From Gammaproteobacteria bacterium (GTDB lineage Bacteria > Pseudomonadota > Gammaproteobacteria > Ga0077554 > Ga007554), in contig JAKFXX010000021.1 in NCBI GenBank assembly GCA_021731145.1, forward strand, positions 1 through 64,000: a DNA stretch of 64,000 nucleotides, read 5' to 3'. Below, in pieces: positions 20,443-30,538 of the stretch. The position numbers and the translations under genes are program-made. Numbering within the stretch: the first letter of the stretch is position 1; every line of letters begins with the position of its first letter. Under the pieces are notes generated by a model. That model did no database searches and was not told the DNA's origin. It was given only the letters and a program-made list of their open reading frames with translations.

Positions 20443-22931
20443 ACACGCTCGCGCTGGCCATGCGCATGCTGCGGCGCGACTGGCGCGCCGGTGAGCTGCG
20501 CGCGCTGGCGCTGGCACTCATCGTCGCCGTCACCAGCGTCACCGCCGTGGGTTTTTTCACTGACCGCATCGACCAGGCCCTGCACCGTCAAGCCAACGAA
20601 CTACTGGGCGCGGATCTGTTGATCGCCTCGGATCACCCGCTGGCAAATGAGCTGCGTTCAATCGCGCACCAGAATAATTTACGCAGCGCCGAAACACTGG
20701 ATTTCCCCAGCATGGTAGTCGCGGGCGAAAAAACCCATCTGGCGGAAATCAAGGCAGTGAGCGACGGCTATCCATTGCGAGGAAAGCTGTACACCGCGCC
20801 GCAGCGCTTCATGCCCGATGCACCCGTCTCCGGTATCCCCCAACCGGGTACTGTATGGCTGGACGCAGGACTGCTTGGCCCGCTCGATATTGCGGCAGGC
20901 GACCGTATCAGCGTGGGCGAGGCGCAGCTCATTGTCGCGGCGGTGCTTACCCGCGAACCCGCGCGGGGCGGCGATCTGTTCAGCATCGCACCGCGCCTGA
21001 TGCTCAATCTGGCCGATCTGCCCAACACCCAACTGGTGCAGCCCGCCAGCCGCATCCGCTACCGGCTGCTGGTGGCGGGCGAGGCAAAAAATATCGCGGC
21101 CTACCGCACCGCCATTGCGCATCGCTTGAAACCAGGTGAACGCATCGAGGGCGTGGAAGATGCCCGCCCCGAGCTGCGCACCGCGCTGAACCGTGCGCAG
21201 AGCTTTCTCGGCCTGGCAGCACTGGTCAGCGTGATGCTGGCGGGCGTTGCTGTGGCCATCGCCACACGCCGCTTCATGACACGCCATCTTGATAACTGCG
21301 CCATGATGCGCTGCCTGGGAGCGGTGCAGGCGGACATCACACGCATTTATGTATTCCAGATTCTTGCGCTGGGACTGGCCGCCAGCCTGGCCGGCTGCAT
21401 GCTGGGCTATGCGGCACAGGGTGTGCTGGCACAGGTGCTGGGGACAATGGTGACCGCCGAACTACCGCTGCCCTCATTGCAACCGGTGGTGTTCGGCGTG
21501 CTCACCGGCATGATCACCCTCGTCGGCTTTGCCCTGCCACCGCTGCTGCATCTCAAGCATGTGCCGCCGCTACGCGTGTTGCGGCGTGATATTGGTGCCC
21601 CTCCGGCGAGCAGCCTTACTGCCTATGGATTTGGCGTAGCAGCGCTGGCGGCACTCATGCTATGGCAGGCCGGAGACCTTAAACTCGGCGGTTACGTGCT
21701 GGGAGGAACCGCTGCCGCACTGCTGGTGCTCACCGCATTCGCCTTGGCATTAATCAGTGCGCTACGCCTGTTGCGCCACCGTGCCGGAGTGGCGTGGCGC
21801 TTCGGCATCGCCAACATCACGCGTCGCGCACAGGGCAGCGTAGTGCAAATCCTGGGTTTCGGCGTGGGCATCATGGCATTGCTGCTACTCACCCTGGTGC
21901 GCGGTGACTTGCTCAAAGACTGGCAAAAAAGCCTGCCTGCCGACGCACCAAACCGCTTTCTTATCAATATTCAGCCCGGCCAAGTGCTTGCCATACACGA
22001 TTTTTTAACCCGTGAAAACGGCACCGAACCCACGCTGTTCCCCATGATTCGCGCACGTCTCACCGGCATCAATGATGAGGCGATATCCGCGAACACCTAT
22101 ACCGACGAACGCGCGCAACGTCTGGTATCACGCGAATTCAACCTGTCCTGGGGCGCACAAATCCAGTCCGACAACCAGCTCGTTGCAGGACACTGGTGGA
22201 GTGCAGCAGAGCACGGCAAACGTGTCTTATCAGTGGAAGAAGGGCTTGCCAAAACACTGGGGATTAAGCTTGGCGACACGCTGCACTACATGATCGGCGG
22301 AGAAGAGTTCACTGCCAAGGTCACCAGCCTGCGCAAGGTGGAATGGGATTCGATGCGCGCCAATTTCTTTGTAATGGCCCCGCCCGGCGCACTCGACAGC
22401 TATCCCGCCAGCTACATCACCAGCCTTTATGTGCCGCAGAACCAGCCGGAGCTGATGAACAAGCTGGTCAAGGCGTTTCCCAATGTCACCGTGATCGACG
22501 TGGCCGCGATCATGGCCCAAGTGCGCCTGATCATGGAGCGCGTCAGCCTTGCCGTGGAATACGTGTTTCTGTTCACTGTCATGGCGGGCCTGCTGGTGCT
22601 CTATGCCGCCATTCAGGCCACGCTGGATGAACGCATCCGCGAAAGCGCCATCCTGCGCACCCTGGGCGCGCGGCGCGGACAATTACTGACAGGGCTGTTT
22701 TCCGAATTCGCCGTGCTCGGCCTGCTCGCCGGACTGGTAGCCTCCACCGCCGCCACACTGTTGGGCTACCTATTGGCTACCCATGTATTCCACCTGCCGT
22801 TCTCACTGAATCCCTGGATATGGTTAACCGGGATCGTGGGCGGCACATTGGGCGTGGGCCTGGCAGGCCTACTCGGCACACGGTTTATCTTGCAGAGGCC
22901 ACCGCTGGAGGTGTTGCGGAATAGTTGTTAA
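20439..22931 (+). CDS. FtsX-like ABC transporter permease (YbbP type)
   Basis: This 830-residue membrane protein has two FtsX-type modules and about ten hydrophobic segments, at both ends and in the middle. Visible features are the N-terminal helix (ALALALIVAVTSVTAVGFF), the FtsX segment ALVSVMLAGVAVAIATRRFM, and the conserved RHLDNCAMMRCLGA and ERIRESAILRTLGA coupling motifs that contact the ATPase. It is translationally coupled to the ATPase. Together they resemble YbbA-YbbP. Confidence 0.93.
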   Translation: MNTLALAMRMLRRDWRAGELRALALALIVAVTSVTAVGFFTDRIDQALHRQANELLGADLLIASDHPLANELRSIAHQNNLRSAETLDFPSMVVAGEKTHLAEIKAVSDGYPLRGKLYTAPQRFMPDAPVSGIPQPGTVWLDAGLLGPLDIAAGDRISVGEAQLIVAAVLTREPARGGDLFSIAPRLMLNLADLPNTQLVQPASRIRYRLLVAGEAKNIAAYRTAIAHRLKPGERIEGVEDARPELRTALNRAQSFLGLAALVSVMLAGVAVAIATRRFMTRHLDNCAMMRCLGAVQADITRIYVFQILALGLAASLAGCMLGYAAQGVLAQVLGTMVTAELPLPSLQPVVFGVLTGMITLVGFALPPLLHLKHVPPLRVLRRDIGAPPASSLTAYGFGVAALAALMLWQAGDLKLGGYVLGGTAAALLVLTAFALALISALRLLRHRAGVAWRFGIANITRRAQGSVVQILGFGVGIMALLLLTLVRGDLLKDWQKSLPADAPNRFLINIQPGQVLAIHDFLTRENGTEPTLFPMIRARLTGINDEAISANTYTDERAQRLVSREFNLSWGAQIQSDNQLVAGHWWSAAEHGKRVLSVEEGLAKTLGIKLGDTLHYMIGGEEFTAKVTSLRKVEWDSMRANFFVMAPPGALDSYPASYITSLYVPQNQPELMNKLVKAFPNVTVIDVAAIMAQVRLIMERVSLAVEYVFLFTVMAGLLVLYAAIQATLDERIRESAILRTLGARRGQLLTGLFSEFAVLGLLAGLVASTAATLLGYLLATHVFHLPFSLNPWIWLTGIVGGTLGVGLAGLLGTRFILQRPPLEVLRNSC

Positions 22932-23097
22932 CCGTAATCACTCCATCGTACTGAGGAGCATTGCGCTAATACGCCAGGCCTCCCCTATAAAGCCCGGTGT
23001 GTCCGTTATTGACAGGACACCTCACTCAACCGTGCTGCTGCGGGTGCGCGCCGATGAGCACGGCGGCAAGCGGGTGATACAACTATAAAAAACCTGA

Positions 23098-23550
23098 TCA
23101 CACATGCCGCGCCAGGATCAGCGCATCTTCCCTACCGCCCACTGCCGGGTAATATCCCTTGCGTACCCCCAGCTCGTTAAACCCCATCGAATGATAGAGA
23201 TGAATCGCGGCCTGATTCGAGGGGCGCACCTCTAACAGCAGGGTATCGGCCTTGAGGCGGCTTGCCTGGGTCAATATGTGTTCCATCATCATACGCCCCA
23301 GCCCCTCTCCGCGTGACTCGGGTTTGACACAGAGGTTTAGCACATGCGCCTCCCCGCCACCCGCCATCATGACGCTATAGCCATGGATTTCGCCGTTGCG
23401 TTCGATCACCCAACCGTTATAACCCACCCGCAGGCAGTCGCGGAAGATGCCCTCCGTCCACGGGAAAGGATAGGCGCGCAACTCAATCGCCATGACGGAG
23501 GTCAGATCATCAACGGTCATGGGCCTGATGTGGCTGGCGTTTAAATTCAT
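23098..23550 (-). CDS. rimI: ribosomal protein S18-alanine N-acetyltransferase
   Basis: This 150-residue GNAT acetyltransferase modifies the N-terminal Ala of S18. The start is set at MNLNASHIRPM (23550), because the eleven codons upstream lie in a dispersed repeat. The acetyl-CoA motif RGEGLG is at 80-85, preceded by VLNLCVKPESR, and the C-terminal LYHSMGFNELGVRKGYY is typical of RimI. The usual partner tsaB is not adjacent; instead a uracil-DNA glycosylase gene lies upstream. Confidence 0.93.
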   Translation of the reverse strand: MNLNASHIRPMTVDDLTSVMAIELRAYPFPWTEGIFRDCLRVGYNGWVIERNGEIHGYSVMMAGGGEAHVLNLCVKPESRGEGLGRMMMEHILTQASRLKADTLLLEVRPSNQAAIHLYHSMGFNELGVRKGYYPAVGGREDALILARHV

Positions 23551-23570
23551 TTTTGGAGGTGCAGTGCCCT

Positions 23571-23641
23571 TCACCGTAACCACCGTAAAGGTGTCAATGA
23601 GGTGACAATGTCATGGATACATTGTGCCCTTCATGGGCACA
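23571..23641 (+). repeat. CCGTAACCACCGTAAAGG short dispersed repeat
   Basis: The segment TTCACCGTAACCACCGTAAA, then GGTG and two CAATG units, runs into CATTGTGCCCTTCATGGGCAC. Related copies are at 18970, 54190, 60393 and 62401. It fills the space between the UDG stop and the rimI start. Confidence 0.7.
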
Positions 23642-23644
23642 AAA

Positions 23645-24376
23645 TTACTTTTCTTCTGAAAAGACCCTGCGCGCAAATTGCAGGTCTTCCCAGGCCTTGC
23701 GTTTTTCCCTGGGAGAGCGCAACAAATAGGCGGGATGATAGGTCACCACCACCGGAATGCCGGTATCCGCATAGCTAAACTGTTTGCCGCGTAGGGCGCC
23801 CAGGGCGCTGTCCGTTTTAAGTAGATTGTGCGCCGCGATCCGGCCTACCACGAGAATGACCTTGGGCTGAAGCAGGGCAATCTGGCGTTTGAGGTAAGCC
23901 TCGCACGCCGCAGCCTCTTCCGGCAACGGGTCACGATTGTTGGGGGGGCGGCATTTAACGACATTGGCGATGTACACTTCCTCACGCTTCAGCCCTATAG
24001 CGAGCAGCATGGCGTTGAGCAGCTTGCCAGCACGCCCCACGAAGGGCTCACCTTGACGGTCTTCGTCGACGCCGGGGGCCTCGCCGATGATCATCCATTG
24101 GGCCTGATGATGACTGCCGATACCGAATACGGTCTGGGTGCGGCCCTTATGCAGTGCGCAGGCTGTGCATGCCGCTACTTGTGCTTGCAGCTCATCCCAT
24201 GAATCCCCCCTACCCCGCTTTTGCAAAGGGGGGTTAGGGGGGATTTGCAAAGGAAGGATAGAGGGGCGGGTTTCAAGCTCGCCCCTGCCGTCGATTTCAG
24301 GCGCAGCCACAGGCACCCGGCGCTCCCACGCCTGAATGCCCATGGCATCAAGGTACTCCAATCGCCCGTCATTCAC
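23645..24376 (-). CDS. uracil-DNA glycosylase, iron-sulfur type (family 4/5-like)
   Basis: The GTG start at 24376 keeps the family N-terminus (LEYLDAMGIQAW). The 243-residue enzyme removes uracil from DNA. Active-site motif GEAPG is at 98-102, FVGRAGKLL at 112-120, and TYHPAYLLR at 212-220. Cys70, Cys73, Cys142 and Cys158 fit the 4Fe-4S cluster. Residues 44-58 (QIPPNPPLQKRGRGD) are the translation of a palindromic intergenic-type repeat, placed in the linker between the N-terminal helix and the catalytic domain. leuA is upstream on the same strand. Confidence 0.93.
   Translation of the reverse strand: MNDGRLEYLDAMGIQAWERRVPVAAPEIDGRGELETRPSILPLQIPPNPPLQKRGRGDSWDELQAQVAACTACALHKGRTQTVFGIGSHHQAQWMIIGEAPGVDEDRQGEPFVGRAGKLLNAMLLAIGLKREEVYIANVVKCRPPNNRDPLPEEAAACEAYLKRQIALLQPKVILVVGRIAAHNLLKTDSALGALRGKQFSYADTGIPVVVTYHPAYLLRSPREKRKAWEDLQFARRVFSEEK
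24202..24245 (+). repeat. palindromic CCCCCC/GGGGGG repeat inside the UDG gene
   Basis: AATCCCCCCTACCCCGCTTT is followed within 4 nt by an inverted arm ending AGGGGGGATT. It is in frame and encodes residues 44-58 of the glycosylase. It resembles the repeat at 13301. Confidence 0.75.
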
Positions 24377-24420
24377 CGGCTGTCACCCATACCCACCCGA
24401 ACCCCATGGAAAAAATTGCT

Positions 24421-25956
24421 TCACAGTTGCGGATGGGCGCGCTCCGCCGGCGTGATAATCTTGTTCAGAGCATTGATGTACGCCTTGGCAGAGGCAATCA
24501 CGATATCGGTATCCGCTCCTTGGCCGTTGACAATACGACCGCCCTTTTCCATGCGCACCGTCACCTCACCCTGGGAATCTGTGCCGCTGGTGATATTGTT
24601 TACAGAGTACAGCGTCAATTGCGTGCCACTGTTGACGATAGACTCGATGGCTTTAAAAACCGCATCCACCGGGCCATCGCCTTGGGCTGCGCCTTGTTTT
24701 TCAGCGCCGTTAATCCATAACGTCACCACCGCGTTGGGCATTTCGCCTGTCTCTGAACACACCTTTGAATAAACCAGCTTGATATGCTCGTTCTCTGCGG
24801 CAAGATTGGCCTCGGTCACCAAGGCCTGGAGATCCTCGTCATAGATCTCGTGTTTCTTGTCGGCCAAGTCCTTGAAGCGGGCAAACGCGGCGTTCAACTC
24901 TTCTTCCGAGTCAAAGCTGATATCAAGTTCCTGCAAACGCGTGCGGAAGGCGTTGCGCCCGGAATGCTTGCCAAGCACCATGCGGTTGGCGGTCCAGCCG
25001 ACATCCTGAGCACGCATGATTTCGTAGGTCTCGCGGCTCTTCAACACGCCATCCTGGTGTATGCCGGATTCGTGGGCGAAGGCATTGGCGCCAACAATCG
25101 CCTTGTTCGGCTGCACCGCAAAACCGGTGATACCTGACACCAGGCGCGAACACGGCACGATCTGGGTGGCATCAAGATCCACATGACAGGTGAAGATATC
25201 GGGCCGCGTGCGCACCGCCATGACAATCTCCTCCAGCGCGGCGTTGCCGGCGCGCTCACCCAAACCGTTAATGGTGCATTCCACCTGACGCGCACCGTTC
25301 AATACGGCGGAAAGCGAGTTCGCCACCGCCAAGCCGAGGTCGTTATGGCAATGCACGGAAAACACCGCCTTACCGGCATTCGGTACGCGTTCGAGCAAGG
25401 TACGAATCAACGCGCCGAACTGGTGCGGCAAATTGTAACCCACGGTATCGGGGATGTTGACGGTACGTGCACCCGCATCGATCACCGCCTCGATCACCCG
25501 GCAGAGAAAATCAATTTCCGAGCGCCCCGCATCTTCAGGGGAAAATTCCACATCATCGGTGTATTGCCGTGCACGTTTCACCGCCTTCACGGCCTGCTCC
25601 ACCACCTGGTCCGGCTCCATGCGCAACTTCATTTTCATGTGAATGGGCGACGTGGCGATAAAGGTGTGAATGCGCGCCGCATTGGCGCCGCGCAAGGCCT
25701 CACCTGCGCGGTCAATATCCTTGTCCAGCGCCCGCGCCAAACCACATACACGGCTGTCCTTGACTGCATTCGCCACCGCCTGTACCGCCTCGAAATCACC
25801 AGGGCTGGCGACCGGGAAACCGGCCTCGATAACATCCACCCGCATGCGCTCCAGCGCCTTGGCGATGCGCACCTTTTCATCACGCGTCATGGACGCGCCA
25901 GGGCTTTGCTCGCCGTCACGCAAGGTGGTGTCAAAAATAATCAATTTGTCGCTCAT
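24421..25956 (-). CDS. leuA: 2-isopropylmalate synthase
   Basis: LeuA condenses acetyl-CoA and 2-ketoisovalerate, the first committed step of leucine synthesis. The 511-residue protein has the N-terminal TIM barrel ([25 protein letters not shown] metal ligands, [18 protein letters not shown]) and the C-terminal leucine-responsive domain, so it should be feedback inhibited. GGAG lies 6 nt before the ATG. It is linked to pssA and ilvC upstream but separated from pssA by a 313 nt leader that may hold a structured RNA. Confidence 0.97.
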   Translation of the reverse strand: MSDKLIIFDTTLRDGEQSPGASMTRDEKVRIAKALERMRVDVIEAGFPVASPGDFEAVQAVANAVKDSRVCGLARALDKDIDRAGEALRGANAARIHTFIATSPIHMKMKLRMEPDQVVEQAVKAVKRARQYTDDVEFSPEDAGRSEIDFLCRVIEAVIDAGARTVNIPDTVGYNLPHQFGALIRTLLERVPNAGKAVFSVHCHNDLGLAVANSLSAVLNGARQVECTINGLGERAGNAALEEIVMAVRTRPDIFTCHVDLDATQIVPCSRLVSGITGFAVQPNKAIVGANAFAHESGIHQDGVLKSRETYEIMRAQDVGWTANRMVLGKHSGRNAFRTRLQELDISFDSEEELNAAFARFKDLADKKHEIYDEDLQALVTEANLAAENEHIKLVYSKVCSETGEMPNAVVTLWINGAEKQGAAQGDGPVDAVFKAIESIVNSGTQLTLYSVNNITSGTDSQGEVTVRMEKGGRIVNGQGADTDIVIASAKAYINALNKIITPAERAHPQL

Positions 25957-26269
25957 GATGTACTCCGCTATTTGCCTATCATGTTACTTGAATGCTCCAG
26001 ACATGGGCAATCGCTTGCATGCGCTTTATTTAAAGCACCTGGCAGATCTGGATCGTTATGTTTTACTGTAGGCTCCCAAGGGAGCCGAAAGGGGTAGTTG
26101 TCTGCCTTACGGCAGCAGGAGTCGCAGATGTGACAGCGGAAGAAAGGATGACACAGGGTGCAACCCGGCCTTACCGTAGGCGGCAGGCGACGAGCATCTT
26201 ATTGCGTGGATTGCATTCATGCGCTTTACGCTAATACAAAGCAAACCCAAATGCAAGCGAAAAAACCGC
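25957..26269 (-). other. 313 nt leader between pssA and leuA with a possible structured RNA
   Basis: No gene is visible. Read on the minus strand, three small stems occur in order: GCCT-loop-AGGC at 26181-26168, CTGCC-GTAA-GGCAG with a GNRA tetraloop at 26115-26102, and GGCTCCC-TT-GGGAGCC at 26086-26071. No T-tract follows, so the last stem is not an intrinsic terminator. I cannot match the set to a named riboswitch. It could be a leuA leader element or a dispersed repeat. Confidence 0.35.
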
Positions 26270-27043
26270 CTACTCGGGAGGAGGAGGCAGAGCTTTGCGC
26301 TGCGCACGTTTTTTGTACATGCGGAACATAGCGGACACCGGCCCCGACAGTCCGTACAGCAAAAACACGCCAAGCAGCACCTCCGGTGGGCTGAGCGAGA
26401 TGAACACAAAGATCAGCATCACCGCGACGACAGCGATGAAAGGCACCTTGTTTTTGAGATCAAGGTCCTTGAAGCTGAGGTAGTAGATGTTGGTGACCAT
26501 CAGCACACCGGCGGCGACGGTGAGAAAGAATGCCATCACCGTCAATTCCTTGCCGTTCAGGCCATAGTCGTTGCATACCCAAACCATGCCCGCGATCAAG
26601 CCGGCTGCGGCAGGGCTCGCCAAGCCTTGAAAGTAGCGTTTGTCAACCTTGCCTATGCGGGTATTGAAGCGTGCCAAGCGCAAAGCGGCTGCCGCAGCAT
26701 AGATGAAAGCCGCCAGCCAGCCGATCTTGCCAAGCGCGGACAATGACCATATGTATACCACCAGCGCGGGGGCAAGCCCAAACGAAACCATGTCGGCAAG
26801 GCTGTCATATTCCTTGCCGAAGTCACTTTGGGTATTGGTGAGACGAGCAATGCGGCCGTCGATACCGTCCATGATCATGGCGATAAAAATCGCCACCGCC
26901 GCCGGCTCGAAGCGCCCGTTCATCGCCGCCACAATGGCGTAGAACCCGGCAAACAGGCCCGCCGTGGTAAACAGATTAGGCAGCAGGTAAATGCCCCTGC
27001 TGCGCGGGACACTATCGGTATCGGGCATTTCTTCGTCCGTCAC
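26270..27043 (-). CDS. pssA: CDP-diacylglycerol-serine O-phosphatidyltransferase
   Basis: PssA makes phosphatidylserine from CDP-diacylglycerol and serine. The 257-residue multi-spanning protein carries the CDP-alcohol phosphotransferase motif: DGIDGRIAR followed by GKEYDSLADMVSFG (D-x2-DG-x2-AR-x8-G-x3-D-x3-D). The start used is GTG 27043; ATG 27028 five codons later is also possible. It lies between ilvC and leuA, a linkage seen in several beta- and gammaproteobacteria. Confidence 0.95.
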   Translation of the reverse strand: MTDEEMPDTDSVPRSRGIYLLPNLFTTAGLFAGFYAIVAAMNGRFEPAAVAIFIAMIMDGIDGRIARLTNTQSDFGKEYDSLADMVSFGLAPALVVYIWSLSALGKIGWLAAFIYAAAAALRLARFNTRIGKVDKRYFQGLASPAAAGLIAGMVWVCNDYGLNGKELTVMAFFLTVAAGVLMVTNIYYLSFKDLDLKNKVPFIAVVAVMLIFVFISLSPPEVLLGVFLLYGLSGPVSAMFRMYKKRAQRKALPPPPE

Positions 27044-27066
27044 AGGCGATTACCCTTCTCCCTGCC

Positions 27067-27089
27067 ACCCTCTCTCCGTGAGAGAGGGT
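27067..27089 (+). repeat. ACCCTCTCTC/GAGAGAGGGT palindrome
   Basis: A short perfect inverted repeat with loop CGT lies between pssA and ilvC. It resembles common REP-like palindromes. It has no T-tail, so it is unlikely to be an intrinsic terminator. Confidence 0.55.
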
Positions 27090-27107
27090 GCACTCCAGGT
27101 CGCGTGA

Positions 27108-28133
<1,026 letters not shown>

Positions 28134-28178
28134 TTATTGCAATGTAAAATAAAAATTCGTTTTTTAATCGGGCAGGCG

Positions 28179-28670
28179 CTACAAATGCAGGCTTTTCTCT
28201 CCACGGGCAATCCCGGACACACCTGACCGCACCGTCTCCAGTATCGCGGCAGAACCCACTGCCTGAATAAAGGCATCCAGCTTTTCACCCGTGCCTGTCA
28301 GTTCGACGGTGTAGGTGGCTATCGTCACGTCGATGATATGACCGCGAAAGATATCAACCAGCCGCTTTAGTTCCTCACGCGCGTCACCCGCCGCACGGAG
28401 CTTGATCAGCATCATCTCACGTTCGATGTGTGGACCTTCGGTCAAATCTATTAGTTTAACTACGTCAACCAACTTGTTCAATTGCTTGGTGATTTGTTCG
28501 ACAATTTCATCCGAGCCGCGCGTTACCAGAGTCATGCGCGACAAGGAGGGATCTTCGGTGGGCGCAACAGTGAGCGACTCGATGTTGTAGCCGCGTGCCG
28601 AGAACAATCCGGCAACGCGCGACAATGCGCCAGACTCGTTTTCAATCAGTATGGAAATAATATGACGCAT
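28179..28670 (-). CDS. ilvN: acetolactate synthase small (regulatory) subunit
   Basis: The start is at ATG 28670 (MRHIISILIENE); an in-frame TTG two codons upstream overlaps ilvB. This 163-residue regulatory subunit has an N-terminal ACT domain (ENESGALSRVAGLFSARGYN) and a second C-terminal domain, as in IlvH/IlvN, and confers valine sensitivity on the large subunit. It is 2 nt from ilvB. Confidence 0.96.
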   Translation of the reverse strand: MRHIISILIENESGALSRVAGLFSARGYNIESLTVAPTEDPSLSRMTLVTRGSDEIVEQITKQLNKLVDVVKLIDLTEGPHIEREMMLIKLRAAGDAREELKRLVDIFRGHIIDVTIATYTVELTGTGEKLDAFIQAVGSAAILETVRSGVSGIARGEKSLHL

Positions 28671-28672
28671 GA

Positions 28673-30385
28673 TCAAGCCAACTCTCTTTCCGGCGACAAA
28701 TGCATTTCATGATGGCCTTTGCCCTGGGCGATCATGGGGTAAACGTTTTCCGTCTGGTCGGTGATGAAGTCCATGAACACCAGGCGGTCCTTGAGGCTCA
28801 TGGCTTCGCGCAGCGCCGGTTCGACATCGGAAGGTTTTTCGATCTTCATGCCGACGTGACCATAGCTCTCCGCCAGCTTCACGAAATCCGGCAATGCCTC
28901 CATGTACGACATGGCATAGCGGCCTTCGTAGAAGAATTCCTGCCACTGGCGCACCATGCCCATGTAGCGGTTATTGAGATTGATAACCTTGATCGGCAAA
29001 CCGTACTGGCGGCAGGTGGACAACTCCTGGATACACATCTGGATGCTGGCCTCGCCGGTCACGCATGCCACGGTCGCGTCGGGGTGCGCGAGTTGCACGC
29101 CCATCGCGGCGGGCAGGCCAAAACCCATCGTGCCAAGACCACCCGAGTTGATCCAGCGATTCGGCTTGTCGAATTTGTAAAATTGCGCTGCCCACATCTG
29201 ATGCTGGCCCACGTCGGAGGTGACGAAGGCGTCGCCCTGCGTGACGTTATAGAGGGTCTCCAGCACGAATTGCGGCTTGATGAGCGAGCTGTTGCGGTCG
29301 TACTTCAGGCAATTGACCCCGCGCCATTCGTTGATCTGATCCCACCACTGCGCAAGCGCCTCATGATCCGGCGTGCGTTTGTCCTCTTTGAGCAGGCGGA
29401 TCATTTCCTTCACGACATGATCCACGTCGCCGACGATGGGCACGTCCACCTTGACGCTCTTGGAGATCGAGGACGGATCGATATCCACATGAACAATTTC
29501 CGCCTCGGGACAAAAATACTCAACCTTGCCCACCACGCGATCATCAAAGCGCGCGCCGATGGCGATCAGCACATCGCAATGGTGCATGGCCATATTGGCT
29601 TCGTAGGTACCGTGCATACCCAACATGCCCAGGGATTGCTTGTCCGTAGCGGGATAAGCGCCCAGCCCCATCAGGGTATTGGTGATGGGATAGCCGAGCA
29701 TGCGCGTCATTTCAGTCAGCGAGGACGACGCGCCGCTCCATATGACGCCGCCGCCGGTATAGATCATGGGGCGTTTGGCCGTCAGCATTAAATCCACGGC
29801 CTTCTTGATCTGCCCAGGATGGCCCTTCATCACTGGATGATAGGAGCGAATTGCCACCTCTTCGGGGTAGAAGTATTCCGCCCGGTGCATAGTGACATCC
29901 TTGGGGACATCCACCACGACGGGGCCGGGGCGCCCGGTAGTCGCAAGATAGAATGCCTTTTTGATGGTCGCCGCCAGATCCTTGATATCCTTGACCAGGA
30001 AGTTGTGCTTCACGCAGGGGCGGGTAATGCCGACGGCATCGACCTCCTGGAAGGCATCCGAACCGATGGCCCAGGTATGCACCTGGCCGGTGATGATGAC
30101 CATTGGGATGGAATCCATATAGGCGGTGGCAATGCCGGTGATGGCATTGGTGGCACCCGGCCCGGAAGTGACCAGTACCACGCCGGGCTTGCCGGTGGAG
30201 CGCGCATAGCCATCGGCGGCATGCGTCGCGCCCTGCTCATGGCGCACCAGAATATGCTTTACATCATCCTGCTGATACAGCGCATCATAAATGAATAACA
30301 CCGCTCCGCCAGGGTATCCAAACACATATTCGACGCCTTCATCCTTAAGGCAGCGGACGAGTATCTCGGCACCGGTCAATTCCAC
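28673..30385 (-). CDS. ilvB: acetolactate synthase large subunit
   Basis: This thiamine diphosphate enzyme forms acetolactate, the first shared step of valine, leucine and isoleucine synthesis. The 570-residue protein begins MELTGAEILVRCLKDEGVEY and includes the catalytic Glu region (LVRHEQGATHAADGYAR), the FAD/central domain and the TPP-binding motif GEASIQMCIQELSTCRQYGL with LNNRYMGMVRQWQ. The start is GTG, with GGAG 8 nt upstream. A terminator hairpin lies 20 nt before the start. Confidence 0.97.
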   Translation of the reverse strand: MELTGAEILVRCLKDEGVEYVFGYPGGAVLFIYDALYQQDDVKHILVRHEQGATHAADGYARSTGKPGVVLVTSGPGATNAITGIATAYMDSIPMVIITGQVHTWAIGSDAFQEVDAVGITRPCVKHNFLVKDIKDLAATIKKAFYLATTGRPGPVVVDVPKDVTMHRAEYFYPEEVAIRSYHPVMKGHPGQIKKAVDLMLTAKRPMIYTGGGVIWSGASSSLTEMTRMLGYPITNTLMGLGAYPATDKQSLGMLGMHGTYEANMAMHHCDVLIAIGARFDDRVVGKVEYFCPEAEIVHVDIDPSSISKSVKVDVPIVGDVDHVVKEMIRLLKEDKRTPDHEALAQWWDQINEWRGVNCLKYDRNSSLIKPQFVLETLYNVTQGDAFVTSDVGQHQMWAAQFYKFDKPNRWINSGGLGTMGFGLPAAMGVQLAHPDATVACVTGEASIQMCIQELSTCRQYGLPIKVINLNNRYMGMVRQWQEFFYEGRYAMSYMEALPDFVKLAESYGHVGMKIEKPSDVEPALREAMSLKDRLVFMDFITDQTENVYPMIAQGKGHHEMHLSPERELA

Positions 30386-30404
30386 GTCATCATCTCCACT
30401 GGTA

Positions 30405-30428
30405 GAAAAACGCCCGTAACAACGGGCG
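30405..30428 (-). terminator. intrinsic terminator in the ilvB leader (candidate attenuator)
   Basis: On the minus strand, a 7 bp stem CGCCCGT-TGTT-ACGGGCG (30428-30411) is followed directly by TTTTT. It lies downstream of a TATAAT box (30457-30462) and 20 nt upstream of the ilvB GTG. It could end readthrough from the gene upstream or attenuate ilvB. No leader peptide rich in branched-chain residues is visible. Confidence 0.75.
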
Positions 30429-30456
30429 GTTTACGCTTTCGATATATTAAACCACG

Positions 30457-30462
30457 ATTATA
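30457..30462 (-). promoter_or_regulatory. possible -10 box of the ilvBNC operon
   Basis: A perfect TATAAT lies on the minus strand 72 nt before the ilvB start. The -35 position is poor (TATCCC at 17 nt). If it is used, the transcript would begin upstream of the terminator hairpin. Confidence 0.4.
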
Positions 30463-30538
30463 ATGCGGCGCGCGGCCTAGGGATAGTGGAAAAAGGGCTG
30501 CAACCTGACTCTTTGGGGGCGCTTTCGGCCATACAGCT

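Noticed and set aside
22932-23097. Short open frame of about 55 codons after the ABC permease, ending VRADEHGGKRVIQL
   Set aside because: It has no plausible start with a ribosome-binding site and no recognisable family. GC-rich sequence gives such frames by chance.
30386-30470. Leader peptide controlling ilvB by translational attenuation
   Set aside because: No ATG or GTG frame with clustered Leu, Val or Ile codons exists between the TATAAT box and the terminator hairpin.
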